A stretch of 64,000 bases of DNA, from assembly GCA_000317655.1 (NCBI GenBank), contig CP003940.1, forward strand, positions 2,861,547 through 2,925,546, written 5' to 3'. Both the position numbers and the translations under genes were made by a program. Numbering within the stretch: position 1 is the stretch's first letter; every line of letters starts with the position of its first letter. Below the pieces are notes generated by a model. The model was not told where the DNA came from. It saw only the letters and a program-made list of their open reading frames with translations, and did no database searches. The DNA is from Cyanobacterium stanieri PCC 7202 (GTDB lineage: Bacteria; Cyanobacteriota; Cyanobacteriia; Cyanobacteriales; Cyanobacteriaceae). Below are positions 27,009 through 36,186 of the stretch, piece by piece.

Positions 27009-28538
27009 ATGAGTGTTATTTATTGCCTGAATCCCCATTGTGAAAACCCCCAAAATGATACTAAAACAAGAAAATGTCGAAGTTGCGGCTCCAATTTAAT
27101 TCTCCACAAACGCTATGTAGCTATCAAAAAAATAGGCAAAGGGGGATTTGGCACCACTTATCTCGCCGTTGACATGGGCAATAAAAATAAATACTGTGTG
27201 GTCAAACAACTAGAACCTGCCACCACCAATCCCGAATCCTACAGCACCGCCCTAGACTTATTCAATCGGGAAGCCAAAACCATGGCAAAACTAGAACACT
27301 CTCAAATTCCCAAATTGATTGATTATTTTGAGGAAAAAGAACAATTTTATTTAATCCAAGACTTTATCCTTGGTCGAGATTTAGAAAGGGAAGTAAAAAA
27401 AGGCAAAATCTATCAAGAATCATCCGCCAAAAATTTCTTACGCAATATGCTCCCTGTACTGCAATATATTCACTCCCAAAAAGTGATCCATCGAGACATC
27501 AAACCGGGTAACATTCTTAGGGAGAAAGAAACCAAAAAATTATTTTTAATTGATTTTGGTGCCGTCAAAGAAGAAGTAAACACCAAATTAATGAATGCTA
27601 GTCCCCAAAGCGCTTTTACCAAAATATCGGTGGGAACCATGGGTTTTGCTCCCCCAGAGCAACTTGCCATGCGCCCTGTCTATTCTAGCGATATTTATGC
27701 CCTTGGAGCTACCTGTATCTTTCTACTCACAGGAAAGGCTCCCAAGGACCTTTGCGACGTGGAAACGGGGGAATTGGCTTGGGAAACCCATACCAATGTC
27801 ACCAACACCTTCGCCAAGGTTTTAAATAAAATGCTCGAAATCGATGTCAAAAAAAGATTTAATTCCGCCGATGAAGTATTACAAGCGCTCGATTTAGTAC
27901 CTTATGAGCAGGAATTGGCAGAAAGTATGTTTTTTACCACCAATACCAAGGAAAAATCACAAAATGAAGATACAGACGGTAACGACTCTAGCTCAAATCT
28001 CACCACCCACAACCTAGCCGATGCCATTCGTAAAAGAAGAGAAAAACAAAATCAACCCCAAACCCAAAAAACTCCCACCCCAGCCCATCTCAACGCCCAA
28101 AAATTACAAATAAATTCTCCAGAGATGATTGTGCAAGAATACCGCCGAGGAAACCGCAACTTTAGTCAGCAAACCCTCAATGGTTTTGACTTAGAAGGTT
28201 TAAAATTACCCGGCTCCAGTTTTTCCCAGAGTAAACTGATTGGCGTAAATTTCCAAAAAGCGAATCTATATCGTACTAACTTGGTGGGAGCAAATCTAGC
28301 CCAAGCCAATTTGCGTGAGGCAGTTTTAAAAAGGGCTGAACTCTATAAAGCAAATTTAAAAAATGCCGATTTACAAGGCGCTGATTTACAAAAGGCCAAT
28401 CTCCAAGAGGCAAGTTTAAAAGATGCCAATCTTTGTGGTGCTAATCTGAGCGAGGCAAAAATTGACGATGAACAATTACGTCTTGCCAAAACCAATTGGA
28501 GAACCATATTACCCAATGGTAAAAGAAAGTGGTGGTAA
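27009..28538 (+). CDS. SpkB-like Ser/Thr kinase with zinc-ribbon and pentapeptide repeats, first copy
   Basis: 509 residues. N-terminal cysteine motif (Cys6, Cys11, Cys23, Cys26: a zinc-ribbon or redox motif), then a Hanks kinase: glycine loop IGKGGFGTTY (42-51), Lys66 in VVKQL, catalytic HRDIKPGN (161-168) and DFG (182-184). A linker (about 310-375) rich in Asn/Gln/Pro leads to about 14 pentapeptide repeats (390-485). Layout and Cys motif are those of SpkB (slr1697) of Synechocystis, linked to oxidative stress and motility. A close paralogue follows 56 bases downstream. Confidence 0.9.
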   Translation: MSVIYCLNPHCENPQNDTKTRKCRSCGSNLILHKRYVAIKKIGKGGFGTTYLAVDMGNKNKYCVVKQLEPATTNPESYSTALDLFNREAKTMAKLEHSQIPKLIDYFEEKEQFYLIQDFILGRDLEREVKKGKIYQESSAKNFLRNMLPVLQYIHSQKVIHRDIKPGNILREKETKKLFLIDFGAVKEEVNTKLMNASPQSAFTKISVGTMGFAPPEQLAMRPVYSSDIYALGATCIFLLTGKAPKDLCDVETGELAWETHTNVTNTFAKVLNKMLEIDVKKRFNSADEVLQALDLVPYEQELAESMFFTTNTKEKSQNEDTDGNDSSSNLTTHNLADAIRKRREKQNQPQTQKTPTPAHLNAQKLQINSPEMIVQEYRRGNRNFSQQTLNGFDLEGLKLPGSSFSQSKLIGVNFQKANLYRTNLVGANLAQANLREAVLKRAELYKANLKNADLQGADLQKANLQEASLKDANLCGANLSEAKIDDEQLRLAKTNWRTILPNGKRKWW

Positions 28539-28594
28539 TACACTTGTTGATCCTATTTTGATTAAAACCAATTTCCGTTAATGAAACAAAGCAG

Positions 28595-30121
28595 ATGATT
28601 ATTAGTTATTGCGTTAACCCAGAATGTTCTAATCCCAAGAATCACCCTAAATTAAAAAAGTGCTACACTTGCGGTTCGAGGCTAATCCTTAATAAACGTT
28701 ATCGAGTCATTAAAAGACTTGGCAAAGGGGGATTTGGGTCAACTTTTGTGGGAGTTGATTTATTTGAACAGGATAATCCTCTTTGTGTTGTCAAACAATT
28801 ACGCCCCATCATAGATAATCCTGAAGCCTTTAATATGGCATTAAGTTTATTTAAGAGGGAGGCTAAAACCATGGCAAAAATTGCTCACCCTCAGATACCT
28901 AAGTTACTTAATCATTTTGTGGATGATGAAAAATTTTATTTGATTCAAGAGTTAATTAATGGTGATAATCTCCAGAAGGAAGTAAGAGAGAAAGGGGTAT
29001 ATGGAGAGTTGGGGGTAAAAAGATTTTTGGAAGAGATTACCCCAGTTTTACAATATCTACATTCTCAAAAGGTTATTCATCGAGACATTAAACCTGCTAA
29101 TATTTTGCGTCGTAAAAAAGACGGTAAACTGATTTTAATCGACTTTGGGGCGGTAAAGGATCAGGTAAATACCCAATTAGCTCAAACTTATGGGCAAACT
29201 GCCCTAACTAAATTTGCGGTGGGTACCATGGGTTATGCACCCCCCGAACAAATGGCAATGCGTCCGATATTTGCTAGTGATATTTACGCCCTCGGGGCTA
29301 CTTGTTTATATTTGCTGACGGGGAAATCACCGAAAAAGTTTGACCGAGATGTGGAAACGGGGGATATTATTTGGGAGAGTGAGGTTAATATTAGCCCTAG
29401 TTTTAAGAAGGTACTCAGTAAAATGCTGATACCTAGTACAAAGGAGCGTTTTAAAACGGCGGATGAGTTGTTAAAGGCTTTGGATATTGCTCCTTTCGAG
29501 GAGGGGTTGAGTCAAAGTGTAATTTCTGCAAAATCCTTTGAAAATGGCGGTAATTTGTCTTTGGATGATGTTTCTACGGCGGATTTGTCTGTGACTCAGG
29601 GGGTAGATAATACCATGTCTCCTACTCAGCAGTTGAGACAGGCTATTCAGAAGAGGAAAAAGAAGATTAAGACTATTAATATTAAATGGGATGATGAGAG
29701 TTTTCGAGCCGCTTATAATGGTGGAAAAAAAGATTTTAGTGAGCAGGAGTTGAATAATATCAATTTGACTGGGGTTCGGTTAAATAAGTTTATTTTTCGT
29801 TATTCTCAGTTGGAGGGGGCTATTTTTATTGAGAGTAATTTGTCTCAGAGTAATTTTTATAGCTCTAATTTACAGGGTGCTAATTTTACTAATGCCAATC
29901 TGGCACAGGCTTATTTTGCTAAAAGTGAGTTAGGGGATGCCGATTTTCGGGGGGCTAATCTACAGGGGGCTGATTTTACCAATGCCAATGTGCGGGATGC
30001 TAATTTTTGTGGCGCTAATTTAAAGAATGTCAAGATTACCCAAAATCAGTTGAAGGAAGCAAAGATTAATTGGACAACTATATTGCCTGATGGGGGGCGC
30101 CGTTGGTGGAAGTTGTTTTAG
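28595..30121 (+). CDS. SpkB-like Ser/Thr kinase with zinc-ribbon and pentapeptide repeats, second copy
   Basis: 508 residues, the same architecture as its upstream neighbour: Cys motif (6, 11, 23, 26), GKGGFGSTF loop, Lys67, HRDIKPAN, DFG, linker, pentapeptides. The two differ clearly in sequence (roughly half to two thirds identical by eye), so this is an old tandem duplication. Base use differs as well: this copy prefers GGG/GAG-type codons, notably in the 3' half. All catalytic residues are kept. Its end overlaps by 4 bases the end of the convergent DUF3685 gene. Confidence 0.9.
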   Translation: MIISYCVNPECSNPKNHPKLKKCYTCGSRLILNKRYRVIKRLGKGGFGSTFVGVDLFEQDNPLCVVKQLRPIIDNPEAFNMALSLFKREAKTMAKIAHPQIPKLLNHFVDDEKFYLIQELINGDNLQKEVREKGVYGELGVKRFLEEITPVLQYLHSQKVIHRDIKPANILRRKKDGKLILIDFGAVKDQVNTQLAQTYGQTALTKFAVGTMGYAPPEQMAMRPIFASDIYALGATCLYLLTGKSPKKFDRDVETGDIIWESEVNISPSFKKVLSKMLIPSTKERFKTADELLKALDIAPFEEGLSQSVISAKSFENGGNLSLDDVSTADLSVTQGVDNTMSPTQQLRQAIQKRKKKIKTINIKWDDESFRAAYNGGKKDFSEQELNNINLTGVRLNKFIFRYSQLEGAIFIESNLSQSNFYSSNLQGANFTNANLAQAYFAKSELGDADFRGANLQGADFTNANVRDANFCGANLKNVKITQNQLKEAKINWTTILPDGGRRWWKLF

Positions 30122-31776
30122 TTTTTTATTTTTTTGCCAATGCCTTGGAGGATTCCTTTACCGATTAAGCCAATGCCTCTACCAAGGATTTCGGTGAGGA
30201 TGAACACGACGGCTTGTCCTAGGATGTCGGCTAGGGCTTTTACTCCTCGGGTAATGCTATCGACAAATTCAATCATAATGGTGATCAACCAAGGAATACC
30301 TGTCAGGGCATTTAATTCTTGGTGGCGGGGATGACTAATTTTACTGTTGATAATGCCTTGATAACCGAGGATGAAAATTTGATATTCGTCTTCAAAGATG
30401 TTGCGGGGGGTTTGCCAATATTTTTCTCTTCTATATCTCCATCCTAGGTTGTTGCGAAACATGGCTATTTTTCGGGATGATTTCCATTCGTTTTTGAATA
30501 GGTTATGTTTGATGGGTTGGGATTCTGATAGTTCATTGAGAATGAATTGGATAGTGCTAGAGGCGATCGCAATGAGGAGATTTTCTGTCAAAATTTCTTC
30601 TATTTCCATGGCGGATTTACTTTGATAGGAATAAATTTGATGATCAATCAAAAGATCTTTTTCTAATACCAAATAAGATAATAATTGTTCAAATAAAACA
30701 ATATTCATCAACTGCTTTTCTACTAATATTTGTCCTTGTCTAAATACAATTTCTTTAAAATTGATTAAACTTTCCGCACTATCTAAAGCAACATAACGTC
30801 CCAAATATTTCGTGGTTACATTTTGCCATAGTTCCCTGATGATAGATAAACTTCTAGCTTCTAATTCGGCTTGATTTAAGTTAAGTTTTTTGAGTTCTGA
30901 AATTAGCTGTTTAAACTCCTGAAATATTAATAATAAAAGTTCTTTTTTTTTAGAGTCTTTTAATATATCTAACTCTAAAACAATCTCCGTAGTATTATTT
31001 AAAGAACCTTGAATTTTTTTAGTAATTAAATCTTCATTATCCAATTCATTCTTGGGAGCTAAAATCATATTAGGATTTACTTGGTTTGGAGGTAATTTTG
31101 CCACCGAATCCTCATCCTCTTGATTCTCCTCCTCCTCTATGGCACCATTCACAAAACCATTAGGACTAGGAATAAATTGACGTACAATCCATTTAACAAC
31201 CCTTAACTCCCTTCGCCGCCCTTGCCAAAACAAAATATCAAGGGCAGACAAATTACTCCCTTTTAAATGATTATTAACTTCTCTGATGCTACGCTCAATT
31301 TCTCTTAAACCTAGTTCACATTGACGATAAAGCCATCCACCGATTAATTTACGATTTTTATTTTTAATATTGACATAATAGGTTTTACCCTTAGCACAGA
31401 GTTTAATTCCCTTGATCAATTCGGGAATAGATATATTACGAGGACAACAACCTTTAACATTACTAATATTTTTTATATTCTCATCACTTCCCCATGGAGT
31501 AATCACAAGAATCGGTAAATCAGGATATTCCACCGTCAATTTACGACTCAAGCTCATTAGACGATTAATTTTATTGGGTTCTACCGCTAAATCTAATGAT
31601 ATTAATAGTAAATCTGCTGAATATTCTTTTAACAAACCAAGGGTATCGGCGATCGCACCTTGAGCCAAAATCCGAATATTAGAACGACTTTGTTCTTGAA
31701 TCAGAGCAATTAAACCGAGACGAAAAATAGGATCATCATCTATTAACAAGATATTAACATTAGCATCATTTTTCAT
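30118..31776 (-). CDS. Receiver-like / DUF3685 protein
   Basis: 552 residues. An N-terminal receiver-like domain (about 1-120: NILLIDDDPIFRLGLIALI) is followed by a charged, helix-rich region and a C-terminal DUF3685-type domain ending in hydrophobic segments (about 500-548: TRGVKALADILGQAVVFILTEILGRGIGLIGKG). In the receiver, the expected phospho-acceptor Asp appears as Ser (ADLLLISLDL) and the usual Lys as Arg (GCCPRN), so it is probably a pseudo-receiver. It follows the Fur-type gene by 2 bases, likely one operon. Function unknown. Confidence 0.75.
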   Translation of the reverse strand: MKNDANVNILLIDDDPIFRLGLIALIQEQSRSNIRILAQGAIADTLGLLKEYSADLLLISLDLAVEPNKINRLMSLSRKLTVEYPDLPILVITPWGSDENIKNISNVKGCCPRNISIPELIKGIKLCAKGKTYYVNIKNKNRKLIGGWLYRQCELGLREIERSIREVNNHLKGSNLSALDILFWQGRRRELRVVKWIVRQFIPSPNGFVNGAIEEEENQEDEDSVAKLPPNQVNPNMILAPKNELDNEDLITKKIQGSLNNTTEIVLELDILKDSKKKELLLLIFQEFKQLISELKKLNLNQAELEARSLSIIRELWQNVTTKYLGRYVALDSAESLINFKEIVFRQGQILVEKQLMNIVLFEQLLSYLVLEKDLLIDHQIYSYQSKSAMEIEEILTENLLIAIASSTIQFILNELSESQPIKHNLFKNEWKSSRKIAMFRNNLGWRYRREKYWQTPRNIFEDEYQIFILGYQGIINSKISHPRHQELNALTGIPWLITIMIEFVDSITRGVKALADILGQAVVFILTEILGRGIGLIGKGILQGIGKKIKN

Positions 31777-31778
31777 GA

Positions 31779-32219
31779 TTAGTTTTGATTACGATAGCCA
31801 AAAAAATCCACACGATAATTTACAACCCTTACCCCAGTCTGTTGCTCTATTTGTTCAATCAATTCTGGCGGTAACTCTACCTTCACATTGATAATTTTAT
31901 TTGTATCAATGATGTTGACATGACTATGTCCATCTGTAACATTACCGTATAGACGACCCTCATGTCTATCAATACATTCAATGATGCCATGATGGGAAAG
32001 AGCCTCCAAATTTTGATAAACAGAAGTAGGAGCAATATTTTTGCCTTGTTGGCTCAGAAGATCATACACCTGTTTAGCCGATAAATGATCCTTGTGTGAC
32101 CATAACAACTCTAAAATAAATCTTCTTTGGCGGGATACTCTCATGCCCAACTCTTGACAACGATTCAGGGCATCTTTTAGAGAATGGATTGTTTTTTTGG
32201 TTGCCCCTTCTAGCTGCAT
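31779..32219 (-). CDS. Fur-family regulator lacking CxxC motifs
   Basis: 146 residues. Winged helix (MRVSRQRRFILELLWSHKDHLSAKQVYDLL, TSVYQNLEALSHHGI) and a metal-site segment GHSHVNIIDTN, but no CxxC pair anywhere, so the structural zinc site of typical Fur proteins is missing. It differs from the PerR-type gene (14683) and Zur (62503) in this window. It may correspond to the FurC-type cyanobacterial group, from memory. Co-transcribed with the DUF3685 gene (2-base gap). Confidence 0.8.
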   Translation of the reverse strand: MQLEGATKKTIHSLKDALNRCQELGMRVSRQRRFILELLWSHKDHLSAKQVYDLLSQQGKNIAPTSVYQNLEALSHHGIIECIDRHEGRLYGNVTDGHSHVNIIDTNKIINVKVELPPELIEQIEQQTGVRVVNYRVDFFGYRNQN

Positions 32220-32427
32220 CTTGTCTGATTTTCCTTTTTCAATAAAATAAATACATTTCTACTTTAACCGAGTTTTCACTGTTCCTACATTTTTTCTTTT
32301 TGATCACAGCCCCATAATTTGAAACTATTATCCATTAATTTTTTGTAACAATTTATACTTTTTTCCAAAAGATCAAGTTAAAATGAAATTATCGAATAAT
32401 GTGTATTAAAACTCTGGGCATAAAATT

Positions 32428-32595
32428 ATGATGAATATAACCCGTAAAAATAAAATGAAAGCAGATGCAGGAAAGGCTTATAGAGACAGCCTTAGAAAAA
32501 ATTTAGAGCATCGTTTAGAAGTTGCTAGAAGTCAAGGAGATCAAAAATTAGTTCAACAATTAGAACAAGAAGCTGCTTATTTACATCTAAAGTAA
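32428..32595 (+). CDS. Small conserved-looking protein of 55 residues
   Basis: MMNITRKNKMKADAGKAYRD starts a 55-residue, strongly charged, probably helical protein that continues LRKNLEHRLEVARSQGDQKLV and ends EQEAAYLHLK. Two ATGs occur in a row at 32428. I do not recognise the family, but composition and an uninterrupted frame support a real gene. IS copy 2 begins 5 bases after the stop, and a strong terminator lies just beyond the element, so before the insertion gene and terminator were about 30 bases apart. Confidence 0.65.
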   Translation: MMNITRKNKMKADAGKAYRDSLRKNLEHRLEVARSQGDQKLVQQLEQEAAYLHLK

Positions 32596-32817
32596 TTTGT
32601 CTATCTGGCAGTGTCAAAAGAGGACTCCCGTTACATTTATCAAGAAAAAAAAGCCCACAGAAATTAACGGGAGATGAATTTTGACCCACAACAGAAACCG
32701 AGCGACAGCGAGTCTTTATTTTTCGGTAACTTCTGGTAACTACTAACAATAATTTTTCTTTAGTTATTGAGATTGTGTTATACAATTAGGGCAACAAACA
32801 ATGTTGACTAATAACCA

Positions 32818-34041
32818 GTGATTACCTTAACTTACCAGTTCAGGCTAAAACTAAATAGACAACAAACTAAAGAAGTTGAGCATGTTTTGACTGTCTGTAA
32901 GTCGGTTTACAATTACGCTTTAGCTGAAAGAAAGGCTTGGTATAATAGCCGTAAATCATTGGTGGATCGTTGTTCATTATTTGCTGAGTATATAGTCCCT
33001 GCCGATACTCCTTATCCTACTTATAACAATCAAGCAAAAAACTTAACCATTGCCAAGAAAACTAACCCAGATTTAAAATCTGTTAATGCTCAAGTATTAC
33101 AACAAACTCTAAAAACTTTAGACAAAGCTTTTTCTGATATGAAGTCTAAGGGTTATGGCTTTCCTAGATTTAAAAAGCACATGAAAAGTTTTGTTTTCCC
33201 CGCAATGCTGAAAAATTGTTTAGCTGAAGGTAGGATTAAGTTACCACAATTAGGCTGGTTAAGAATTAAACAATCTAGGGATTATCCCACTGGGTTTGAG
33301 CCTAAACAAGCTCGAATTGTGAAAAAAGCATCAGGGTATTATTTGATGATTGCTTTTCAATCTAAAGAATCTTGCTATGATGCACCTGTGGGAAAAGTTA
33401 GTTTAGGTTTAGATGCAGGGATAGAATCATTTATTGCTACGGATAGAGGAGAGTTAATCAAAGCCCCTAAGTTTTTGTTACAAGTACACAGTAAGCTGAA
33501 ATTGCTACAAAGACGCTTAAAACATAAGATTAAAGGCTCTAATAATTGGTTAAAACTTCAAAAGAAAATAGCTAAAATTCATGAAAAAGTAGCTAACACT
33601 CGCCGTGATTGGCATTTTAAGTTAGCTAATTACCTCTGTAATTTAACCGATAACATTTTTGTGGAGGATATAAATTTTGTTTCTTGGAGTAGAGGGATTG
33701 TGAGAAAGCAATCTTTAGACTCAGGAATAGGGCAGTTTATTAATGAAATATTGCCATATGTGTGCTGGAAACGAAGTAAGTTTTATCTAAAGGTTGACAA
33801 AAATGGAACATCTCAAGAATGTAGTAACTGTGGTACTCACACGGGCAAAAAGCATTTGACTCAGAGAGTACATAGTTGCCAGTATTGCAGTTATACCGCA
33901 CCAAGAGATGTGGTTAGTGCAGAGGTAATTAGAAATAGAGGATTAATTGCGGTAGGACATACCGTGAATCAAATTGCTTATAGAGACGTACTGACGGGAA
34001 TTGGTCAAGGTGACTTGCTTAATCTAGTTAAGTGTCTGTGA
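32818..34041 (+). CDS. tnpB: TnpB RNA-guided nuclease, copy 2
   Basis: 407 residues from GTG 32818. The RuvC triad is intact at Asp199 (LGLDAGIESF), Glu283 and Asp364, and the zinc-finger cysteines are kept (CSNCG and CQYCS). Differences from copy 1 are scattered and mostly conservative (for example Ile to Leu at the RuvC start, Gly to Ser in the second knuckle), as expected from two functional copies drifting apart. See the copy 1 entry for the mechanism. Confidence 0.93.
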   Translation: MITLTYQFRLKLNRQQTKEVEHVLTVCKSVYNYALAERKAWYNSRKSLVDRCSLFAEYIVPADTPYPTYNNQAKNLTIAKKTNPDLKSVNAQVLQQTLKTLDKAFSDMKSKGYGFPRFKKHMKSFVFPAMLKNCLAEGRIKLPQLGWLRIKQSRDYPTGFEPKQARIVKKASGYYLMIAFQSKESCYDAPVGKVSLGLDAGIESFIATDRGELIKAPKFLLQVHSKLKLLQRRLKHKIKGSNNWLKLQKKIAKIHEKVANTRRDWHFKLANYLCNLTDNIFVEDINFVSWSRGIVRKQSLDSGIGQFINEILPYVCWKRSKFYLKVDKNGTSQECSNCGTHTGKKHLTQRVHSCQYCSYTAPRDVVSAEVIRNRGLIAVGHTVNQIAYRDVLTGIGQGDLLNLVKCL

Positions 34042-34050
34042 AGTAAGAAT

Positions 34051-34090
34051 CCCCCGACATAATCTTTGATTTATCGGTGGGAGTGTCAAT
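34051..34090 (+). ncRNA. Right-end hairpin, predicted 3' end of omega RNA (copy 2)
   Basis: Same hairpin as copy 1, but one stem base is changed (TATCGG in place of TGTCGG), which breaks one C-G pair. The loop core AATCTTTGATT and the terminal GTGTCAAT are kept. The expected guide would be the host flank from 34091 (CCATTCTTAAAAATC...). Confidence 0.45.
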
Positions 34091-34118
34091 CCATTCTTAA
34101 AAATCAATAGTCGTTGCC

Positions 34119-34150
34119 ACCTATCTAATTTTAGATAGGTTTTTTATTTT
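34119..34150 (+). terminator. Rho-independent terminator displaced by IS copy 2
   Basis: Perfect 9-base stem ACCTATCTA (34119-34127) / TAGATAGGT (34132-34140), 4-base loop, then a long T tract. It probably belonged to the 55-residue gene. The rest of the 457-base spacer 34091-34547 is AT-rich; apart from this terminator and the promoter at 34483-34511 I see nothing in it. Confidence 0.85.
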
Positions 34151-34482
34151 TTTCCTAGTAAAAAACATTAATACTTACGTATTTTCCCATCAAAAAATAA
34201 AAGTAATTTTTATTCTGACGAGAAAGATAATAGCGTTTAATAGATGGAAAATGAATAAAATAGAACCATTATTGATTAAATATTCAAAATTAATTATTAT
34301 CAAATTGCCTAAAAATAGATTTCTGATAGAGCCATCAAATATTCTTATGCTGTACCCTAATAATCAAGTTTAAATTATTCAAACCTTTACCAAGACAAGA
34401 TTTTTACTCAAAAAGCCAGATAATAAAACAAGAGCAAATAATAATTTTTGAGAGTAGTTAAAGATTACTATTAGAAAAAAAT

Positions 34483-34511
34483 TTGATTTATTTTGGATAG
34501 ATAGATATATT
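34483..34511 (+). promoter_or_regulatory. Candidate promoter of the mechanosensitive-channel gene
   Basis: TTGATT at 34483-34488, 17-base spacer, TATATT at 34506-34511, 36 bases before the ATG at 34548. Plausible sigma-70 promoter in an AT-rich region, so some risk of chance match. Confidence 0.4.
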
Positions 34512-34547
34512 TAAAATGTATCTGTATAACCGTGAAAAAATAAGAAC

Positions 34548-36182
34548 ATGAGACTAATGATGGATTCTCCACTAGACTTAAATGCTCTTAGTTTGTTTGC
34601 TCAAGTGTCTGAAGTACAAGAGGCTTTGCCTATACCTGACGACGTAGTAAGCGCTCTTTTAAGTTTAGGAAAGGCGATTTTAATTTTAATTATTGGTTTA
34701 ATTTTTGCCAATATTTTTAAAGGTTTTGTGAGAAAATCTCTCCATAAAACTGATATGGATAATCGCTTGGCAGCTTTTGTAATGGGAGAAAATGCAGAAG
34801 ATGCCAAAAAAATTCAAACAGAAAAGTGGATCTCAGAAATAGTAGGTTGGATTATCATCCTATTTGTGGTGGTTGCTTTTCTTAATGCCCTAGAATTAGA
34901 TTTGGTTTCCGAACCACTAAATGCTCTTTTAAATGAGGTAATGAGCTTTTTACCCAATTTAGGAGGGGCTGCAATTATTCTTGCGGTTGCTTGGCTATTA
35001 GCAACGGTAGTTAAGTTAATTGTCATCAAGGCGTTATCCCAGTTTAATTTTGATGAAAAGTTAAATCAACAGGTGCAAGAAGATGAAGAGACAATGGAGG
35101 AATCTGCTGGGGATGAAATCGCCATCGGTGATACCATTGGCAATACTCTTTTTTGGTTTATAATTCTTTTATTCCTTCCTTCTATTCTGGGAATATTGGG
35201 TTTAGATGGAACCCTTAGACCTTTGGAGGAGTTGGTTAATGACATTTTGGGAGTGGTACCCAATGTTTTTGCGGCTTTAATTATCGCTTTTATCGGTTGG
35301 ATTATTGCCCAAGTTGTTAAGAAAGTGGTCACTAATTTATTACAAGCGAGTGGTGCCAATGCCATTGGTGCAAAATTTGGTATGTCCACCACCAACAAAA
35401 AACAATCCTTATCCTATGTGATTGGCTCCGTGGTATATGTCTTAATCTTAATTCCTATTGCCATTACTGCCCTCGATGCCTTGCAGATTCAGGCTATTTC
35501 TGTACCTGCCATCGCAATGTTGGATCAAGTTTTGGACATATTACCTAAACTATTTGCCGCTATTGTAATATTAGGATTTGCCTATTTTGGGGCGCAATAT
35601 TTAGCGGAATTGTTGGTTAATCTTTTGACCAATATTGGCTTTAATAATGTTTTTGTATGGCTAGGTATTACCGAAAGTGTGCCTGTGGTAGAAGACACTG
35701 GAGAAGTAGAAAATACCTCTGATACCAAAACCCCTGCCCAAATTGTGGGTATTATCCTTGTCATTGCCATTATGTTAGTGGCAACCATTACAGCCGTAGA
35801 TATTTTACAAATTGAAGCCCTCAAGGAAGTAGTAGCTTTTATCTCCCTCTTGGCAGGGCAGGTATTAATTGGGGTGATTATTTTCGGTGTTGGTCTATAT
35901 TTTGCCAACTTAGTATTTAGATTAATTGTTAATTCTGGTACCCAACAAGCCCAATTTTTGGCACAGGTTGCTCGCATTGCCATCATTGTTTTAGTAGCCG
36001 CCATGGCTTTAGAGAGAATTGGTATTGCACCTAATATCGTCAATCTTGCCTTTGGTTTGCTCACTGGGGGTATTGCCGTTGCGATCGCCCTTGCCTTTGG
36101 TTTAGGGGGTAGAGAAGCCGCAGGCAACGCTTTACAGCGTTGGTTAGACTCCTTTACCAACGGAGGTGGAAGCGACTCTTAA
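34548..36182 (+). CDS. Mechanosensitive-channel-like multi-helix membrane protein
   Basis: 544 residues with about a dozen hydrophobic segments arranged as repeated units of a helix pair (LNALLNEVMSFLPNLGGAAIILAVAWLLA, then LEELVNDILGVVPNVFAALIIAFIGWIIA, then LDQVLDILPKLFAAIVILGFAYFGAQ). This is the conserved TM-helix repeat of CmpX/MscS-related proteins. The C-terminus FGLLTGGIAVAIALAFGLGGREAAGNALQRW is MscS-like. It likely sits in the inner membrane as a tension-related channel or scaffold. ATG 34560 is an alternative start. Confidence 0.83.
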   Translation: MRLMMDSPLDLNALSLFAQVSEVQEALPIPDDVVSALLSLGKAILILIIGLIFANIFKGFVRKSLHKTDMDNRLAAFVMGENAEDAKKIQTEKWISEIVGWIIILFVVVAFLNALELDLVSEPLNALLNEVMSFLPNLGGAAIILAVAWLLATVVKLIVIKALSQFNFDEKLNQQVQEDEETMEESAGDEIAIGDTIGNTLFWFIILLFLPSILGILGLDGTLRPLEELVNDILGVVPNVFAALIIAFIGWIIAQVVKKVVTNLLQASGANAIGAKFGMSTTNKKQSLSYVIGSVVYVLILIPIAITALDALQIQAISVPAIAMLDQVLDILPKLFAAIVILGFAYFGAQYLAELLVNLLTNIGFNNVFVWLGITESVPVVEDTGEVENTSDTKTPAQIVGIILVIAIMLVATITAVDILQIEALKEVVAFISLLAGQVLIGVIIFGVGLYFANLVFRLIVNSGTQQAQFLAQVARIAIIVLVAAMALERIGIAPNIVNLAFGLLTGGIAVAIALAFGLGGREAAGNALQRWLDSFTNGGGSDS

Positions 36183-36186
36183 ACTA

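Larger units (their letters stand above)
32601..34090 (+). mobile_element. IS200/IS605-type element, tnpB only, copy 2
   Basis: About 1.49 kb, almost identical to copy 1 at 12300-13788 (the encoded proteins differ at about 20 of 407 positions). It begins at CTATCTGGCAG and ends at GTGTCAAT. No tnpA and no terminal inverted repeats. Left flank ends AAGTAATTTGT; copy 1's left flank ends TTTAATTAT. Inserted directly after a 55-residue gene. Confidence 0.88.

Noticed and set aside
35582..36160. Long minus-strand frame of 192 residues inside the mechanosensitive-channel gene
   Set aside because: Shadow of a well-supported membrane-protein gene; low-complexity Ala/Thr/Lys composition and no recognised domain.
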